DNA of 33,398 bases from Candidatus Babelota bacterium (GCA_013815795.1 JACDFK010000002.1:17456-50853); one strand, 5' to 3'. Counted from the stretch's first letter, positions 9,574-19,799 are shown. Translations and numbers: made by a program. Notes: generated from the letters alone by a model not told the origin.

Positions 9574-11214
9574 TCATCTTCTTTTGTTAACAGTACGACT
9601 ACCATACGATCTCGATGAACGTTGTTCCGGTTGGCCCACGACACAAGTCACTTGGGCTTGTACCTTACGTCCATCTAAAGAGAGCCCGCGCAATGAAGAA
9701 ACTAGATCAGGACTACAATCCGAGGAGAGTTTTACAAAACTTCGATGTTTGATGACGCGTATTGTTATAATCTGCTCAGGCTTAATAATAGGTGTTTGCA
9801 TCAAGTACCTTCTTACCGCCTCTTGAGTCACGCCGTCTTCAGCACCAACATTTATGAAAATCTCCTGATATTGTTGTTCGCGTGATACAGGTTCAACATG
9901 TGTATAAGGAATCTCTTCTAGATCTAGTGTGTCTAAAAATTTATCAGAAAGCAAATGGGTAGTTAAGAGCAAAAGATCTTCTTTGGACATATCTTTGATA
10001 TGTGCTTCAATTCTTTCTCTCTCGTTAATCTGTTTATCCTTAAGTGAGTCTCTGTACACCAGAATTTGACCTAGACGGTGCTCAACAACTGTTTCTCGTG
10101 AAGGCACATCCATAGGGTTAATTTTTCCACCAAATTTACGTTCGATGTGGCTTATTGTCCGTTGTTCAGTTCTACTAACAAACGTTATTGCAATTCCTTC
10201 TTTTCCCGCTCTCCCTGTTCTACCTACACGATGAATATAACTTTCTAGATCCTCAGGAATCGAATAGTTAATAACGTGAGTAATATTAGGAATATCGATT
10301 CCACGAGCTGCAACGTCGGTAGCTACTAAAATTGTAGTATCCCCGCTTTTAAACTTTTTAATAACCGCATTTCTTTGTGTTTGACTAAGATCACCATGCA
10401 AAGCAGCAACATTATAGCCACGCTTCATAAGTTGATCCGATACCTCACCCGCAAGAACCTTGGTTTGACAAAAAATAAAACCATAAAAATCGGGCACTGC
10501 TTGAATAACACGAGTAATGGCATGAAGCCGTGATCTAAAAGGAACAATGCAGTAATACTGCTTCGTTCTTTCTGTACCTACTACGTTTGAAGTAATACGT
10601 ACGGAAACCGTTTCACGCATATGTTTTCTCATAATATCAGCAATACCAGGTTTAACGGTAGCTGAAAAGAGCCATATTTGCCTTTTTTTAGGAAGATATC
10701 CCATAAGCTCTTCAATATCCTCTTTAAAACCCATTTCAAGCATAATATCAGCTTCATCAAGCACAAGAGTTTCTAAAGCACCTGCAGCAAAAGTACCTTT
10801 ACGTAAATGGTCATTTAAACGGCCAGGAGTTCCCACAATAATATGAACCCCTCTTCTGAGCGTACGTATCTGTTCATCAATCGACATCCCACCGTACATA
10901 ACTGCAATTTTAACACCGATTTTAGAGCCAACTTTGTAAAGGCTTTCATAAATCTGTACTGCGAGTTCTCGTGTAGGAGCGACAATAAGTCCTTGTGGAG
11001 TCTGTATCGTTTTATCGACCTTTTGAAGTAATGGTATTCCAAAGGCGAGTGTTTTACCGGTTCCCGTTTGAGCTTGACCATGGAAATCTATTGGTTGGGG
11101 GGATAATAATAAAGGGATCGCTTTTTTTTGAATTTCTGTTGGTTCAATAAATGATAGTTCCTCTAATACTGTTAGTATTTCGGGCGAAATTTGTAAATCT
11201 TTAAAAGTAGACAT
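9574..11214 (-). CDS. deaD: DEAD-box ATP-dependent RNA helicase with a C-terminal DbpA-type RNA-binding domain
   Basis: 546 aa: AQTGTGKT, PTRELA, VLDEAD, SATVKPG, HGDLSQTQRN, ATDVAARGID, HRVGRTGRAG; C-terminal IFINVGAEDGVTQEAVRRYL...ITIRVIKHRSFVKL. Confidence 0.93.
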   Translation of the reverse strand: MSTFKDLQISPEILTVLEELSFIEPTEIQKKAIPLLLSPQPIDFHGQAQTGTGKTLAFGIPLLQKVDKTIQTPQGLIVAPTRELAVQIYESLYKVGSKIGVKIAVMYGGMSIDEQIRTLRRGVHIIVGTPGRLNDHLRKGTFAAGALETLVLDEADIMLEMGFKEDIEELMGYLPKKRQIWLFSATVKPGIADIMRKHMRETVSVRITSNVVGTERTKQYYCIVPFRSRLHAITRVIQAVPDFYGFIFCQTKVLAGEVSDQLMKRGYNVAALHGDLSQTQRNAVIKKFKSGDTTILVATDVAARGIDIPNITHVINYSIPEDLESYIHRVGRTGRAGKEGIAITFVSRTEQRTISHIERKFGGKINPMDVPSRETVVEHRLGQILVYRDSLKDKQINERERIEAHIKDMSKEDLLLLTTHLLSDKFLDTLDLEEIPYTHVEPVSREQQYQEIFINVGAEDGVTQEAVRRYLMQTPIIKPEQIITIRVIKHRSFVKLSSDCSPDLVSSLRGLSLDGRKVQAQVTCVVGQPEQRSSRSYGSRTVNKRR

Positions 11215-11880
11215 GTATACCTCGTATATGCTATAAAATCTATTTGTTGTTCTAATCTATAGTATAATAATAATTTATATTAGAAAATAAGTCAATAATT
11301 TTATTTTTAAAGTGGAATCTAAGTAGATGCGATGCAATTTCTCTTGAATAATACACAACCTGACGTAGGACAAACATGCTATACTGGTTTTCATGCATTC
11401 CTAAGGTCGATATAGTAAAGACTTACGTTAGAAGCAAAAAATAAAAATAATAAAATTGGATTAAGTTCCACTTAAAATTCAGTACCTCATCTAAAAAGCT
11501 ATTACTGAACATCTACCTATCCAAAAAGGACGGCCCCTTCATCACCAAGTCTACCTCTATAAAAAATGTCACTTTTAATCACTCTCTTATAGAAAAATAA
11601 AAAGCATGATAAAGTCATAACTCTAATGAATAAACAGCATATCGCCAAACCACCGCAGCAACGAATTAAACTTTTACATAATAAGAATCTTACACCTTTC
11701 AAGGATCTATTACTTCCTCGGACTACAAAGAAAATCTTTCCCTTTTAAAAGAAATCATGACTTTTATAAAAAACTATACCTTATAAACCAAATGAGTAGA
11801 GTAGAGAAAAAAGTTGAACTCTTATGAAAGCCATTTTATGATAGTAAGAAATATATGTATTGGTTATCACAAGGATTAGT

Positions 11881-14322
11881 ATGCAGTACGACGTTCAGGA
11901 AATTGAAAAAAAATGGCAAAATCGCTGGAAAACAAAACCAGTAGGCTTAAGTAAGCCAATCGGATCGGGCAAAAAATTTTATTGTCTCGATATGTTTCCT
12001 TACCCTTCAGGTTCAGGACTGCATGTGGGTCATTGGCGTGGCTATGTCTTATCTGACGTCTATACCCGAATAAAATGGTTACAAGGATATAATATTCTTC
12101 ACCCCATGGGATGGGACGCTTTTGGATTGCCTGCAGAAAATGATGCAATTAAAAAAGGTATTAATCCTGCTATAAGTACCGCAGCCAATATAGCTCATTT
12201 CAAGCAACAACTCTACGAAGTTGCAGCGCTTTACGACTGGTCAAAAGAGATTAATACTACCGATCCCGCCTACTACAAATGGACACAATGGATATTCCTG
12301 CAAATGTATAAGGCCGGCCTTGCCTATGAATCGGTCCTGCCTATCAACTGGTGTACTTCCTGCCTTACAGGATTAGCAAACGAAGAAGTTATTGAAGGAA
12401 GTTGTGAACGATGTTCATCTAAAGTGGAACAAAAAGAAGTCCGTCAGTGGGTACTCAAAATTACTCAGTATGCTGACAAACTACTTGAAGGATTAGACCG
12501 CCTTGAATGGCCTGAAAAAGTAAAAACTATGCAGCGCAACTGGATCGGCAAGAGCGAGGGAACGGAAATTCTTTTCACCGTTATCGCCGACGATGTATCC
12601 TTTGATATACCGGTTTTTACTACGGTTCCTGGGACACTCTACGGCGTAACGTTCCTTGCTATAGCACCAGATCATGAGCTTATCCCACGTTTATGTGCTC
12701 CTGAGCACCTTGCAGCAGTCTTAGATTACCAGGTACAGTTTTCTTCTATGACCGGAACAGAAAGATTGGCCTCTATGCATGAAAAAACGGGCATATTTAC
12801 CGGTACCTATGCACTTAATCCTTTGACTAATAAAGCTATACCAATATTTGCTGCGAACTATGTCATTAAAGACTACGCTACGGGGATAGTTATGGGAGTA
12901 CCTGCTCATGATGAACGAGATTTTGACTTTGCAGTACAGTATCAGATTCCTATTATACCAGTAGTAACCCCATCTTCCGAATCTAAAGCTGAAGATTCTT
13001 CAAAAAAAGCTTACACAGGAGAGGGAGTTCTTATAAACAGTGGCGAATTTAATGGGCTTGCACTACCGAGTCAGGCAAATAACGCCATAAGTTCATTCCT
13101 TGAAAAAAGTGAAAAAGCTACTCGTCGCACTCGTTATAAACTTAGAGATTGGATTTTCTCTCGACAACGCTATTGGGGGGAGCCTATTCCTCTTATCCAT
13201 TGTAAACAGTGCGGAATAGTTCCTGTTCCTGAAAATGAGCTGCCGGTAACTTTACCTTATCTTGAAAAATATGAACCTACCGGAACGGGTGAATCTCCCC
13301 TTTCTCAAGTAACAGAGTGGGTCAATGTAAGTTGTCCGGAGTGCACAGGGGCTGCACGAAGAGAAACAAACACGATGCCGCAATGGGCAGGGTCATGCTG
13401 GTATTTTTTACGATACCCGAACCCCAACCTAAGCGATAAGCCCTTTGATCAATCAGATATGCAGTACTGGTTACCAGTCGATCTGTACGTAGGCGGTATT
13501 GAGCATGCTATTCTGCATTTATTGTATGCTCGTTTTTATGTAAAGGTACTCTACGATTTAGGATTTTTATCTTTTGATGAACCCTTTACACATCTCTTTA
13601 ATCAAGGAATGGTTACCAAATATTCAGAAAAAAGTGGACTCGTTGAAAAAATGTCTAAATCCAAAGGAAATGTCGTTAACCCTGATGAGATCGTAAAAAA
13701 ATATGGATCTGACGTGTTACGAATGTACATCCTTTTCATGGGACCACCTGAACTAGATTGTGAATGGCAAGACAACGGCCTAGAAGGCGTTAAGCGCTTC
13801 TTGCAAAGGCTTTTGACTTATTTAACCAAGCCAGGTGTCCTTATTACAAAAGAAGAAGAGTCTATCCAGGCAACTAAAAGCGTTCATCGGCTTATAAAGC
13901 TCTTTCAAGAACGAATAGATCTTTTTAAGCCTAATACCGCATTATCGGCGTTTATGGAATTTTCACATGATGCGGTTGATAACAACTTACGCTTCAACGC
14001 ACACAGTATCGAATCGATTTGCGTAGTTCTTTCTTCAATGGCGCCTCACTGTGCAAGTGAGTTACTAGAAAGACTCTGCAATAAGCAGCTAGAGCAGTGC
14101 AACTGGCCAACATATGATCCGTCATTTTTAACAGAAACTTCTGCTACTACTGCTATACAAGTAAATGGAAAACTTCGTGGAACTATTGAACTTCCCCTTA
14201 CCTCAACACAAGAAGAGGTAACAATAGCAGCTCAAAAAGAGATAACTAAATGGATTGAAGGAAAAACAGTATCAAAAACTATATATGTTCCCCATAAACT
14301 CATAAACTTTATCGTTTCTTGA
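11881..14322 (+). CDS. leuS: Leucyl-tRNA synthetase
   Basis: MQYDVQEIEKKWQNRW; FPYPSGSGLHVGHWRGYVLSDV (HxGH); WDAFGLPAENDAI; EKMSKSKGNVVNPDEIV (KMSKS). Start moved from 11860 to the ATG after acaaggattagt. Confidence 0.97.
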   Translation: MQYDVQEIEKKWQNRWKTKPVGLSKPIGSGKKFYCLDMFPYPSGSGLHVGHWRGYVLSDVYTRIKWLQGYNILHPMGWDAFGLPAENDAIKKGINPAISTAANIAHFKQQLYEVAALYDWSKEINTTDPAYYKWTQWIFLQMYKAGLAYESVLPINWCTSCLTGLANEEVIEGSCERCSSKVEQKEVRQWVLKITQYADKLLEGLDRLEWPEKVKTMQRNWIGKSEGTEILFTVIADDVSFDIPVFTTVPGTLYGVTFLAIAPDHELIPRLCAPEHLAAVLDYQVQFSSMTGTERLASMHEKTGIFTGTYALNPLTNKAIPIFAANYVIKDYATGIVMGVPAHDERDFDFAVQYQIPIIPVVTPSSESKAEDSSKKAYTGEGVLINSGEFNGLALPSQANNAISSFLEKSEKATRRTRYKLRDWIFSRQRYWGEPIPLIHCKQCGIVPVPENELPVTLPYLEKYEPTGTGESPLSQVTEWVNVSCPECTGAARRETNTMPQWAGSCWYFLRYPNPNLSDKPFDQSDMQYWLPVDLYVGGIEHAILHLLYARFYVKVLYDLGFLSFDEPFTHLFNQGMVTKYSEKSGLVEKMSKSKGNVVNPDEIVKKYGSDVLRMYILFMGPPELDCEWQDNGLEGVKRFLQRLLTYLTKPGVLITKEEESIQATKSVHRLIKLFQERIDLFKPNTALSAFMEFSHDAVDNNLRFNAHSIESICVVLSSMAPHCASELLERLCNKQLEQCNWPTYDPSFLTETSATTAIQVNGKLRGTIELPLTSTQEEVTIAAQKEITKWIEGKTVSKTIYVPHKLINFIVS

Positions 14323-14345
14323 CGTAAAAGCTTCGTATATGGTAA

Positions 14346-14380
14346 AAAAAGATACATCATTAAAACATGTATCTTTTTTT
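14346..14380 (+). terminator. Rho-independent terminator of leuS
   Basis: AAAAAGATACAT-cattaaaac-ATGTATCTTTTTTT, 12-bp stem and T-run. Confidence 0.75.
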
Positions 14381-14399
14381 ACTTTTTATTAGGCATACC

Positions 14400-15059
14400 A
14401 TGAAATTATTTTTAGATAGTGCACATCTTCCCGATATCGAATATGGATTAGAAACAGGGCTTATTGAGGGCATTACTACTAATCCTACCCATTTGAGCAA
14501 AGAAGGAGAAAAAAGCACTGAACTCCTTAAAAAAATCTGCGCTCTTATGATGCCTCATGACGTGAGTATAGAAGTTACTGAAAAAAATGCGTTGGATGTT
14601 TATAATCAAGCACATCGCATTGCCGATCTTGCAGAGAACGTCGTAGTAAAAATACCCTGCATGCCAGACTATGTTCCCGTTATTAAAAAACTAGTCATAG
14701 AAGGAATAGCAGTCAATATTACTCTTCTTTTTTCAGTGGTTCAGGGGCTTTTAATGGCCAAGCTCGGGGTTAAATATATCTCCCCCTTCGTGGGAAGACT
14801 TGATGATATAGATACCAATGGGATCGAACTTATTCAGGATCTTAAAAAAATAAAAAATATTTATAATTTTAAAACAGAGATACTCGCTGCATCCCTTAGA
14901 GGGCCTCTCCATGTCCACCAGGCCGCCATGGCCGGTGCCGATTGTGCAACAGTTCCCCCTGCACTGTTTAAACTCTTACTGCACCACCCTCTTTCTGAAA
15001 AAGGGGTTCTTTTATTTGATCAAGATTGGAAAAAACTAAATATGCAGACATTCCCTTAA
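14400..15059 (+). CDS. tal: Transaldolase / fructose-6-phosphate aldolase family
   Basis: MKLFLDSAHLPDIEYGLETGLIEGITTNPTHLSKEG; VVVKIPCM (Schiff-base Lys region); GIAVNITLLFSVVQGLLMAKLGVKYISPFVGRLDD. Confidence 0.92.
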   Translation: MKLFLDSAHLPDIEYGLETGLIEGITTNPTHLSKEGEKSTELLKKICALMMPHDVSIEVTEKNALDVYNQAHRIADLAENVVVKIPCMPDYVPVIKKLVIEGIAVNITLLFSVVQGLLMAKLGVKYISPFVGRLDDIDTNGIELIQDLKKIKNIYNFKTEILAASLRGPLHVHQAAMAGADCATVPPALFKLLLHHPLSEKGVLLFDQDWKKLNMQTFP

Positions 15060-15538
15060 AAGGCAGGATACCTACAGTTTAATTTCCCTACCCGGAGCTC
15101 TCTATCCGGGCTTACCACTTTGACTGCCCCGAGAAAATACGATTCTCCTAAGGGGTTTAAGGTAATCACATAAAAAGAGATGCACACTACCTCTTAACAA
15201 TAGGTATTTCTCAGGATTACTAAAAATCTCGGACAGTCGGTTGAAGGTATTAAAGACCGTTTTTCTCTCTAATGCCTTTAGTTCCTTTCCTACGGGCACC
15301 CTCTACCGCTCACCCCCATCATTTTTATGTTCGATACTCAAAAAAACATTTTTCCGCTCTAAAAAACACACATATGGGGAGAAATTTTGACTTTCACTCT
15401 CTGAAAAATAGACATATTACACCATATATAAAATAATAAAAAAAATAAATTAAAAAATCATTACATTCTGAAATAAAATTATGGTAGGATAAAACATGTA
15501 TATACAATTACATTTCATGTCATAAAAGGAGACACATT

Positions 15539-16576
15539 ATGAAAAAGATATTAAACGCTCTCTTATTACTTTCCCTTGCAGCTCCATTCGCTTCTGCGGG
15601 TGCTGGCGGCGGCGCTGGTTCAGGTAGTGGTGCTGGTGCTGGCAGTGGTACCGGAGCTTCTGGTGCAGGCTCAAGTGCAGGTTCAACTTCAGGAATGGGC
15701 ACAGGGTCATCAACGGGCAATACTTCAGGGCTAGGTTCAGGTACAGGTTCAACTTCAGGAATGGGTTCTGGGATGAATGCAGGTACGACTTCTACAACTG
15801 ATGCTGGGCAATTTGGTTCAACTACGGGTGCTAACTTAGGAACGGGCGCAACTTCCGGAACCACCGCTGCTACGGGTACAACTTCAGGACTTTCTGATTC
15901 AAGTACGGGTGCAACTTCCGCAACTGGTACTACTTCAGGTACACAAGCAAATACAGGAACTGGCTTCCTTGCGAGTCTTTTTGGTACGGGTAATAGTTCT
16001 AATACAGGAAACACCGGTACAACTTCAGCAACTGGTGATACTTCAGGAATGAACACTGGTACAGGATCAACAACTGGTACAGGTGCGAACTCAGGACTCT
16101 TTGGTTCAGGAACAGCTAATACTAATACTTCAGGTACAGGTACAAGCTTATTTGGTTCAAACACAGGTGCTACTTCAGCAACTGGCGATACGTCAGGAAT
16201 GAACACTAGTACAGGATCAACAACTGGTACAGATACGAACTCAGGACTCTTTGGTTCAGGAACAGCTAATACTAATACTTCAGGTACAGGTACAGGATTG
16301 TTTGGTTCAAGCACAGGTACTACTTCAGCAACTGGTTCTAATGCAGGAGCCGGCACAACTACAGGAATGAACACTAGCACAGGTACAGGACTCTTAAGTT
16401 CAGGTACGGGTGACAAATCAGGAAACAATCCAAATACAGGAACCGGGTTTTTTTCAGGTCTTTTTGGTACCGGTAAAAGTTCACGTGCAGGAAACACAGG
16501 TACGGGTGCGACATCAGCTACTGGTTCTGATACAGGAACAACTTCAGGAACAGGTAATACTGGACAGGCAGCGTAA
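15539..16576 (+). CDS. Secreted Gly/Thr/Ser-rich low-complexity repeat protein
   Basis: 345 aa: MKKILNALLLLSLAAPFASA signal peptide, then GAGGGAGSGSGAG and TSATGDTSGMNTGTGSTTGTGANSGLFGSGTANTNTSGTGTSLFGS repeats. Its leader is shared with the next gene, supporting this strand. Confidence 0.82.
   Translation: MKKILNALLLLSLAAPFASAGAGGGAGSGSGAGAGSGTGASGAGSSAGSTSGMGTGSSTGNTSGLGSGTGSTSGMGSGMNAGTTSTTDAGQFGSTTGANLGTGATSGTTAATGTTSGLSDSSTGATSATGTTSGTQANTGTGFLASLFGTGNSSNTGNTGTTSATGDTSGMNTGTGSTTGTGANSGLFGSGTANTNTSGTGTSLFGSNTGATSATGDTSGMNTSTGSTTGTDTNSGLFGSGTANTNTSGTGTGLFGSSTGTTSATGSNAGAGTTTGMNTSTGTGLLSSGTGDKSGNNPNTGTGFFSGLFGTGKSSRAGNTGTGATSATGSDTGTTSGTGNTGQAA
16022..16321 (+). repeat. Tandem 150-nt repeat (two copies, partial third from 16322) inside the Gly/Thr-rich CDS
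   Basis: 'acttcagcaactgg(t/c)gatac(t/g)tcaggaatgaacact...' begins at 16022 and 16172, restarting at 16322. Unit encodes 50 aa. Confidence 0.9.
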
Positions 16577-16608
16577 AACAACAGCTAACAAAAACTAAGG
16601 ATATTATT

Positions 16609-17115
16609 ATGAAAAATATATTAAATGCGCTCTTATTACTTTCATTTGCAGCACCATACATTGCAGCTTCAGAAAGTGATACAAGTACAGATAGCAGTGC
16701 AACTACTTCAGAAACAGGTTCTACTACAGGAACAGGTTTCGGTACAGGAATTAGTTCAAGAATGAATACAAAAACCGGTACAGGTTCAACTTCAGCAATG
16801 GGTTCGGATTCTGATACAACTTCAGCTTCAGGAATGAACACAGGTTCAACTTCAGCAATGGGTTCGGATTCTGATACAACTTCAACTTCAGGAATGAACA
16901 CAGGTTCAACTTCAGCAATGGGTTCGGATTCTGATACAACTTCAGCTTCAGGAATGAACACAAGTTCAACTTCACAAGCAGGTCAAAAGTCAACTGCTAC
17001 TTCAGGGAAAACTTCACCATCTCAAAGTTCAGATCAAAATGAAAGTTCTGAAATTAGTGAAATGTCACAAGATGACTCAGATACAAGCATGACTACCACT
17101 AATAGATCTCTATAA
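16609..17115 (+). CDS. Secreted Ser/Thr-rich repeat protein, paralogous leader to the upstream gene
   Basis: 168 aa: MKNILNALLLLSFAAPYIAASESDTSTDSS..., then three GSTSAMGSDSDTTSxSGMNT repeats. Confidence 0.82.
   Translation: MKNILNALLLLSFAAPYIAASESDTSTDSSATTSETGSTTGTGFGTGISSRMNTKTGTGSTSAMGSDSDTTSASGMNTGSTSAMGSDSDTTSTSGMNTGSTSAMGSDSDTTSASGMNTSSTSQAGQKSTATSGKTSPSQSSDQNESSEISEMSQDDSDTSMTTTNRSL
16781..16960 (+). repeat. Tandem 60-nt repeat, three near-identical copies, degenerate fourth start
   Basis: caggttcaacttcagcaatgggttcggattctgatacaacttca(g/a)cttcaggaatgaaca at 16781, 16841 and 16901. Confidence 0.95.
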
Positions 17116-17299
17116 ATAAAGCTAAAGGGGTACTGCGTAATACGTAAAGCAGTGCCCTATCTGCTTTTTGGAACATTTGTCTGTTCTTATAAATGAAGCT
17201 CTACAAGCAGTTTACTTTACCTTTGTTATCATTCCACTCAAACCATAAAGATATTTCCAGAAATCTCGAAAAAGCCAAAAGCTCTCCATGCCTCCAATC

Positions 17300-17335
17300 A
17301 AAAATAGTTTTATATGATTTATAAAGACTATTTTT
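17300..17335 (-). terminator. Hairpin overlapping the proS stop codon, likely its terminator
   Basis: AAAAATAGT-TTTATA-tgatt-TATAAA-g-ACTATTTTT; T-run on the minus strand. Confidence 0.55.
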
Positions 17336-18587
17336 GAGCAACTATCTGGTTTCTTAAAAATTCTACTAATGAACTAAGAATAATTAACGAGCTTTCAGAT
17401 TGAGTGCGCCCCTTAAATTCTACCGAATCTACAGCAGCAGTCTTTTCGCTAAAAACCAATCGGAACGGTATCCCCATAAGATCTGCATCTGCAAATTTTT
17501 CTCCCGCTGAACAGTCGATTCGCTCATCAAATAAAACTTCAAATCCCCCATTAACAAGAAGATCATAAAGCTCCTGAGCCCGTATCTGTGTTTCAGGTTT
17601 CCTTGAAAGAGAAATAAGATGAATAGAAAAAGGAGCTATCTCTACTGGCCATACTATGCCTTTTTCATCATGAAGTACTTCAACAATAGCGCCCATTAAG
17701 CGGGAGGTCCCCAACCCGTAACACCCCATTAATACAGATTGCTGTGTATTTTCCTGGTTGCTATATTCGACATTAAACGGCTCAGTAAATCGAGACAATA
17801 ATGCAAAAATATTTCCGACTTCTATCGAAGTACGTTCAACCAGTTCAGAAGATGAACAGTTCGGACAGACAGGCTGATCAGCCCTAATTTCCTGGTTAAC
17901 TGCAATCAAACAGGACTCACAAACAAAAATAGTATCTTCTCCCAGAGGAGCGACTGTTTGAAATTCATGAGAATACTTGGTAAACATCCCTCCCGAAGCA
18001 TACGTATAATAGGTTATGTCACCTAATCCACATCGCTTAAAAATAGTCATATAAACTTCACGTACTTTTTCATAGTACTCATGAAGATCAGCTTCACTGG
18101 TATGAAAAGAGTATAAATCCTTCATACGAAATTCTCGCCCTCGTAGTAAACCTGATTTAGGACGAGCTTCATTTCTAAACTTTGTTTGGATCTGATAGAC
18201 TGCTCGTGGTAAATCTTTATATGAGTGTATATACCCTCCAATAAGAGGTGTTACTATCTCTTCATGAGTCGGTCCTAAGCACAAATCGCGATCACCTACT
18301 TTAATTTTATACAGGATATCGACCTTGTCCCAACGTCCCGTTACCTCCCAAGGATCCTTAGGCTGCAATGCAGGCATAAGGATTTCTTGAGCTTCAAGAC
18401 TATTCATCGCTTCTCTGACAATAGACTCAATACGAGAAAGAACTCTCAATCCCAAAGGCAAATAGGTATAAACCCCAGCCATAAGCTTTGCAATATAACC
18501 CGCTCGTTCCAACAGTTGCGCGTTGATACTTGTTTCTTGAGAACTAATAACTTTTCTGGTTTTAGTTACGAGTAACGATTGCTTCAT
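17328..18587 (-). CDS. proS: Prolyl-tRNA synthetase, short form without INS editing domain
   Basis: 419 aa: SINAQLLERAGYIAKLMAGVYTYLPLGLRVL; CLGPTHEEIVTPL; RNEARPKSGLLRGREFRMKDLYSFH; GCYGLGTSRLMGAIVE. CESC...CPNC between motifs 2 and 3. Confidence 0.95.
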   Translation of the reverse strand: MKQSLLVTKTRKVISSQETSINAQLLERAGYIAKLMAGVYTYLPLGLRVLSRIESIVREAMNSLEAQEILMPALQPKDPWEVTGRWDKVDILYKIKVGDRDLCLGPTHEEIVTPLIGGYIHSYKDLPRAVYQIQTKFRNEARPKSGLLRGREFRMKDLYSFHTSEADLHEYYEKVREVYMTIFKRCGLGDITYYTYASGGMFTKYSHEFQTVAPLGEDTIFVCESCLIAVNQEIRADQPVCPNCSSSELVERTSIEVGNIFALLSRFTEPFNVEYSNQENTQQSVLMGCYGLGTSRLMGAIVEVLHDEKGIVWPVEIAPFSIHLISLSRKPETQIRAQELYDLLVNGGFEVLFDERIDCSAGEKFADADLMGIPFRLVFSEKTAAVDSVEFKGRTQSESSLIILSSLVEFLRNQIVAQK

Positions 18588-18598
18588 AATTGTATCCT

Positions 18599-19057
18599 TT
18601 AATACTTATATCTCCCGCTCAGTTCACGGCGTGTTTGACGTTCAATATCCCGCTCTTTAATAGCTTCCTTAATACCATATGCTTTTTTATGTTTAGCAAC
18701 TCCAAGATCAACTTTAACCATCCCTTTTTCATTAATATAGAGTTTTAAAGGAACAATAGTAATCCCTTTTTTTGAAATTTCTCCAAAAAGTTGAGAAAGC
18801 TCCCGTTTATGAAGCAGCAATTTACGTGACTTACGACCCTCTTCATCACCCTTAGCATAGGCGTGAGAATAAGGACTTATCATACAGTTAATAAGGAAGA
18901 GTTCATTATTATGAGGAGTTGCAAAAGCACCGATAAGCGAAACTTGACCCGACCGTACTGACTTGACTTCGTCTCCGGTTAAAACAATTCCTGCTTCAAG
19001 ACGTTCTAAGATTTCATAGTCATGAAACGCCTTTTTATTCTGCGCAATAATTTTCAT
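18599..19057 (-). CDS. smpB: SsrA-binding protein
   Basis: 152 aa: IIAQNKKAFHDYEILERLEAGIVLTGDEVKSVRSGQVSL...HKRELSQLFG...GMVKVDLGVAKHKKAYGIKEAIKERDIERQTRREL. Confidence 0.97.
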   Translation of the reverse strand: MKIIAQNKKAFHDYEILERLEAGIVLTGDEVKSVRSGQVSLIGAFATPHNNELFLINCMISPYSHAYAKGDEEGRKSRKLLLHKRELSQLFGEISKKGITIVPLKLYINEKGMVKVDLGVAKHKKAYGIKEAIKERDIERQTRRELSGRYKY

Positions 19058-19557
19058 TTGTCTTCAACTCCCATTTTTTCAGACTGAGCAATGAGAAACC
19101 TGAACACTATTTTTAGAAAAGGATATAAGATAACGCTTACCAAAGCAGCAAGCACAAACCCGCCCAGTACTAAATACCAAATACAAAAGTCGGAACCTAA
19201 ATATTTTTTAATATCGATATACTGAGAGAGAAAATCATTCCCTTTTTCTACCCACCACGGATTATAGCGATCAAGATTCCATCCTAATAGATTTTTAAAA
19301 AACCATACTCCAAAAGCATAATCCATAATATAGATAGGAATCAATGTAAAAGGATTATTTACCAAATAAGTTGCGGCAAAAGTCACAGCGAGATTAAGAG
19401 AAAAAAGCCAACACACTACAAAAAGACCGGGCGTTTGAAAGGGGATAACCGGTAAAATAGCTATAAAGGTCCCCACGCAAAATGATGCACTTAACCTGGC
19501 CGGTGACTTTTCTGCTTGTATAAGCTGCATCAGTTTTTTTTTTAGCGAACTTATCAT
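19054..19557 (-). CDS. DUF2062-family membrane protein
   Basis: 167 aa: KSPARLSASFCVGTFIAILPVIPFQTPGLFVVCWLFSLNLAVTFAATYLVNNPFTLIPIY; ATGA overlap with smpB start. Confidence 0.8.
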   Translation of the reverse strand: MISSLKKKLMQLIQAEKSPARLSASFCVGTFIAILPVIPFQTPGLFVVCWLFSLNLAVTFAATYLVNNPFTLIPIYIMDYAFGVWFFKNLLGWNLDRYNPWWVEKGNDFLSQYIDIKKYLGSDFCIWYLVLGGFVLAALVSVILYPFLKIVFRFLIAQSEKMGVEDK

Positions 19558-19799
19558 ACCGTTTTCCTTCTAGATATACTATTCTTTTGAAAAAATCGAA
19601 CTTTTCAGCTAAACTACTATCAGTATACGAACATTTTGGCGATAGTAAAACCCTTGAAAAAGGCATCGGTTACAAACGACCACGGTATAAAAAAATATAC
19701 TATACAAAACCCTCTCCTTTAATACAAAAGGTATGAGTACTAAAAGTCTGATTTAAAGCGTCTTATAATAAGAATGAACCCATTAAAAAGGATTTATCG

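Noticed and set aside
11215-11880. Possible tRNA or small ORF (61 aa minus) between helicase and leuS
   Set aside because: No T-loop/acceptor pattern recognised; the ORF lacks any family signal.
15520-16581. 353-aa Pro/Val-rich minus ORF
   Set aside because: Antisense mirror of the Thr/Gly-rich CDS; the repeat composition keeps the opposite frame open. The sense strand has a signal peptide, and its leader is shared with the next gene.
16022-16960. Possible CRISPR array
   Set aside because: The repeats are contiguous coding units preserving reading frame, without distinct spacers.
16518-16993. Minus ORFs of 147 and 80 aa with repeats
   Set aside because: Antisense by-products of the 60-nt repeats; no credible start context.
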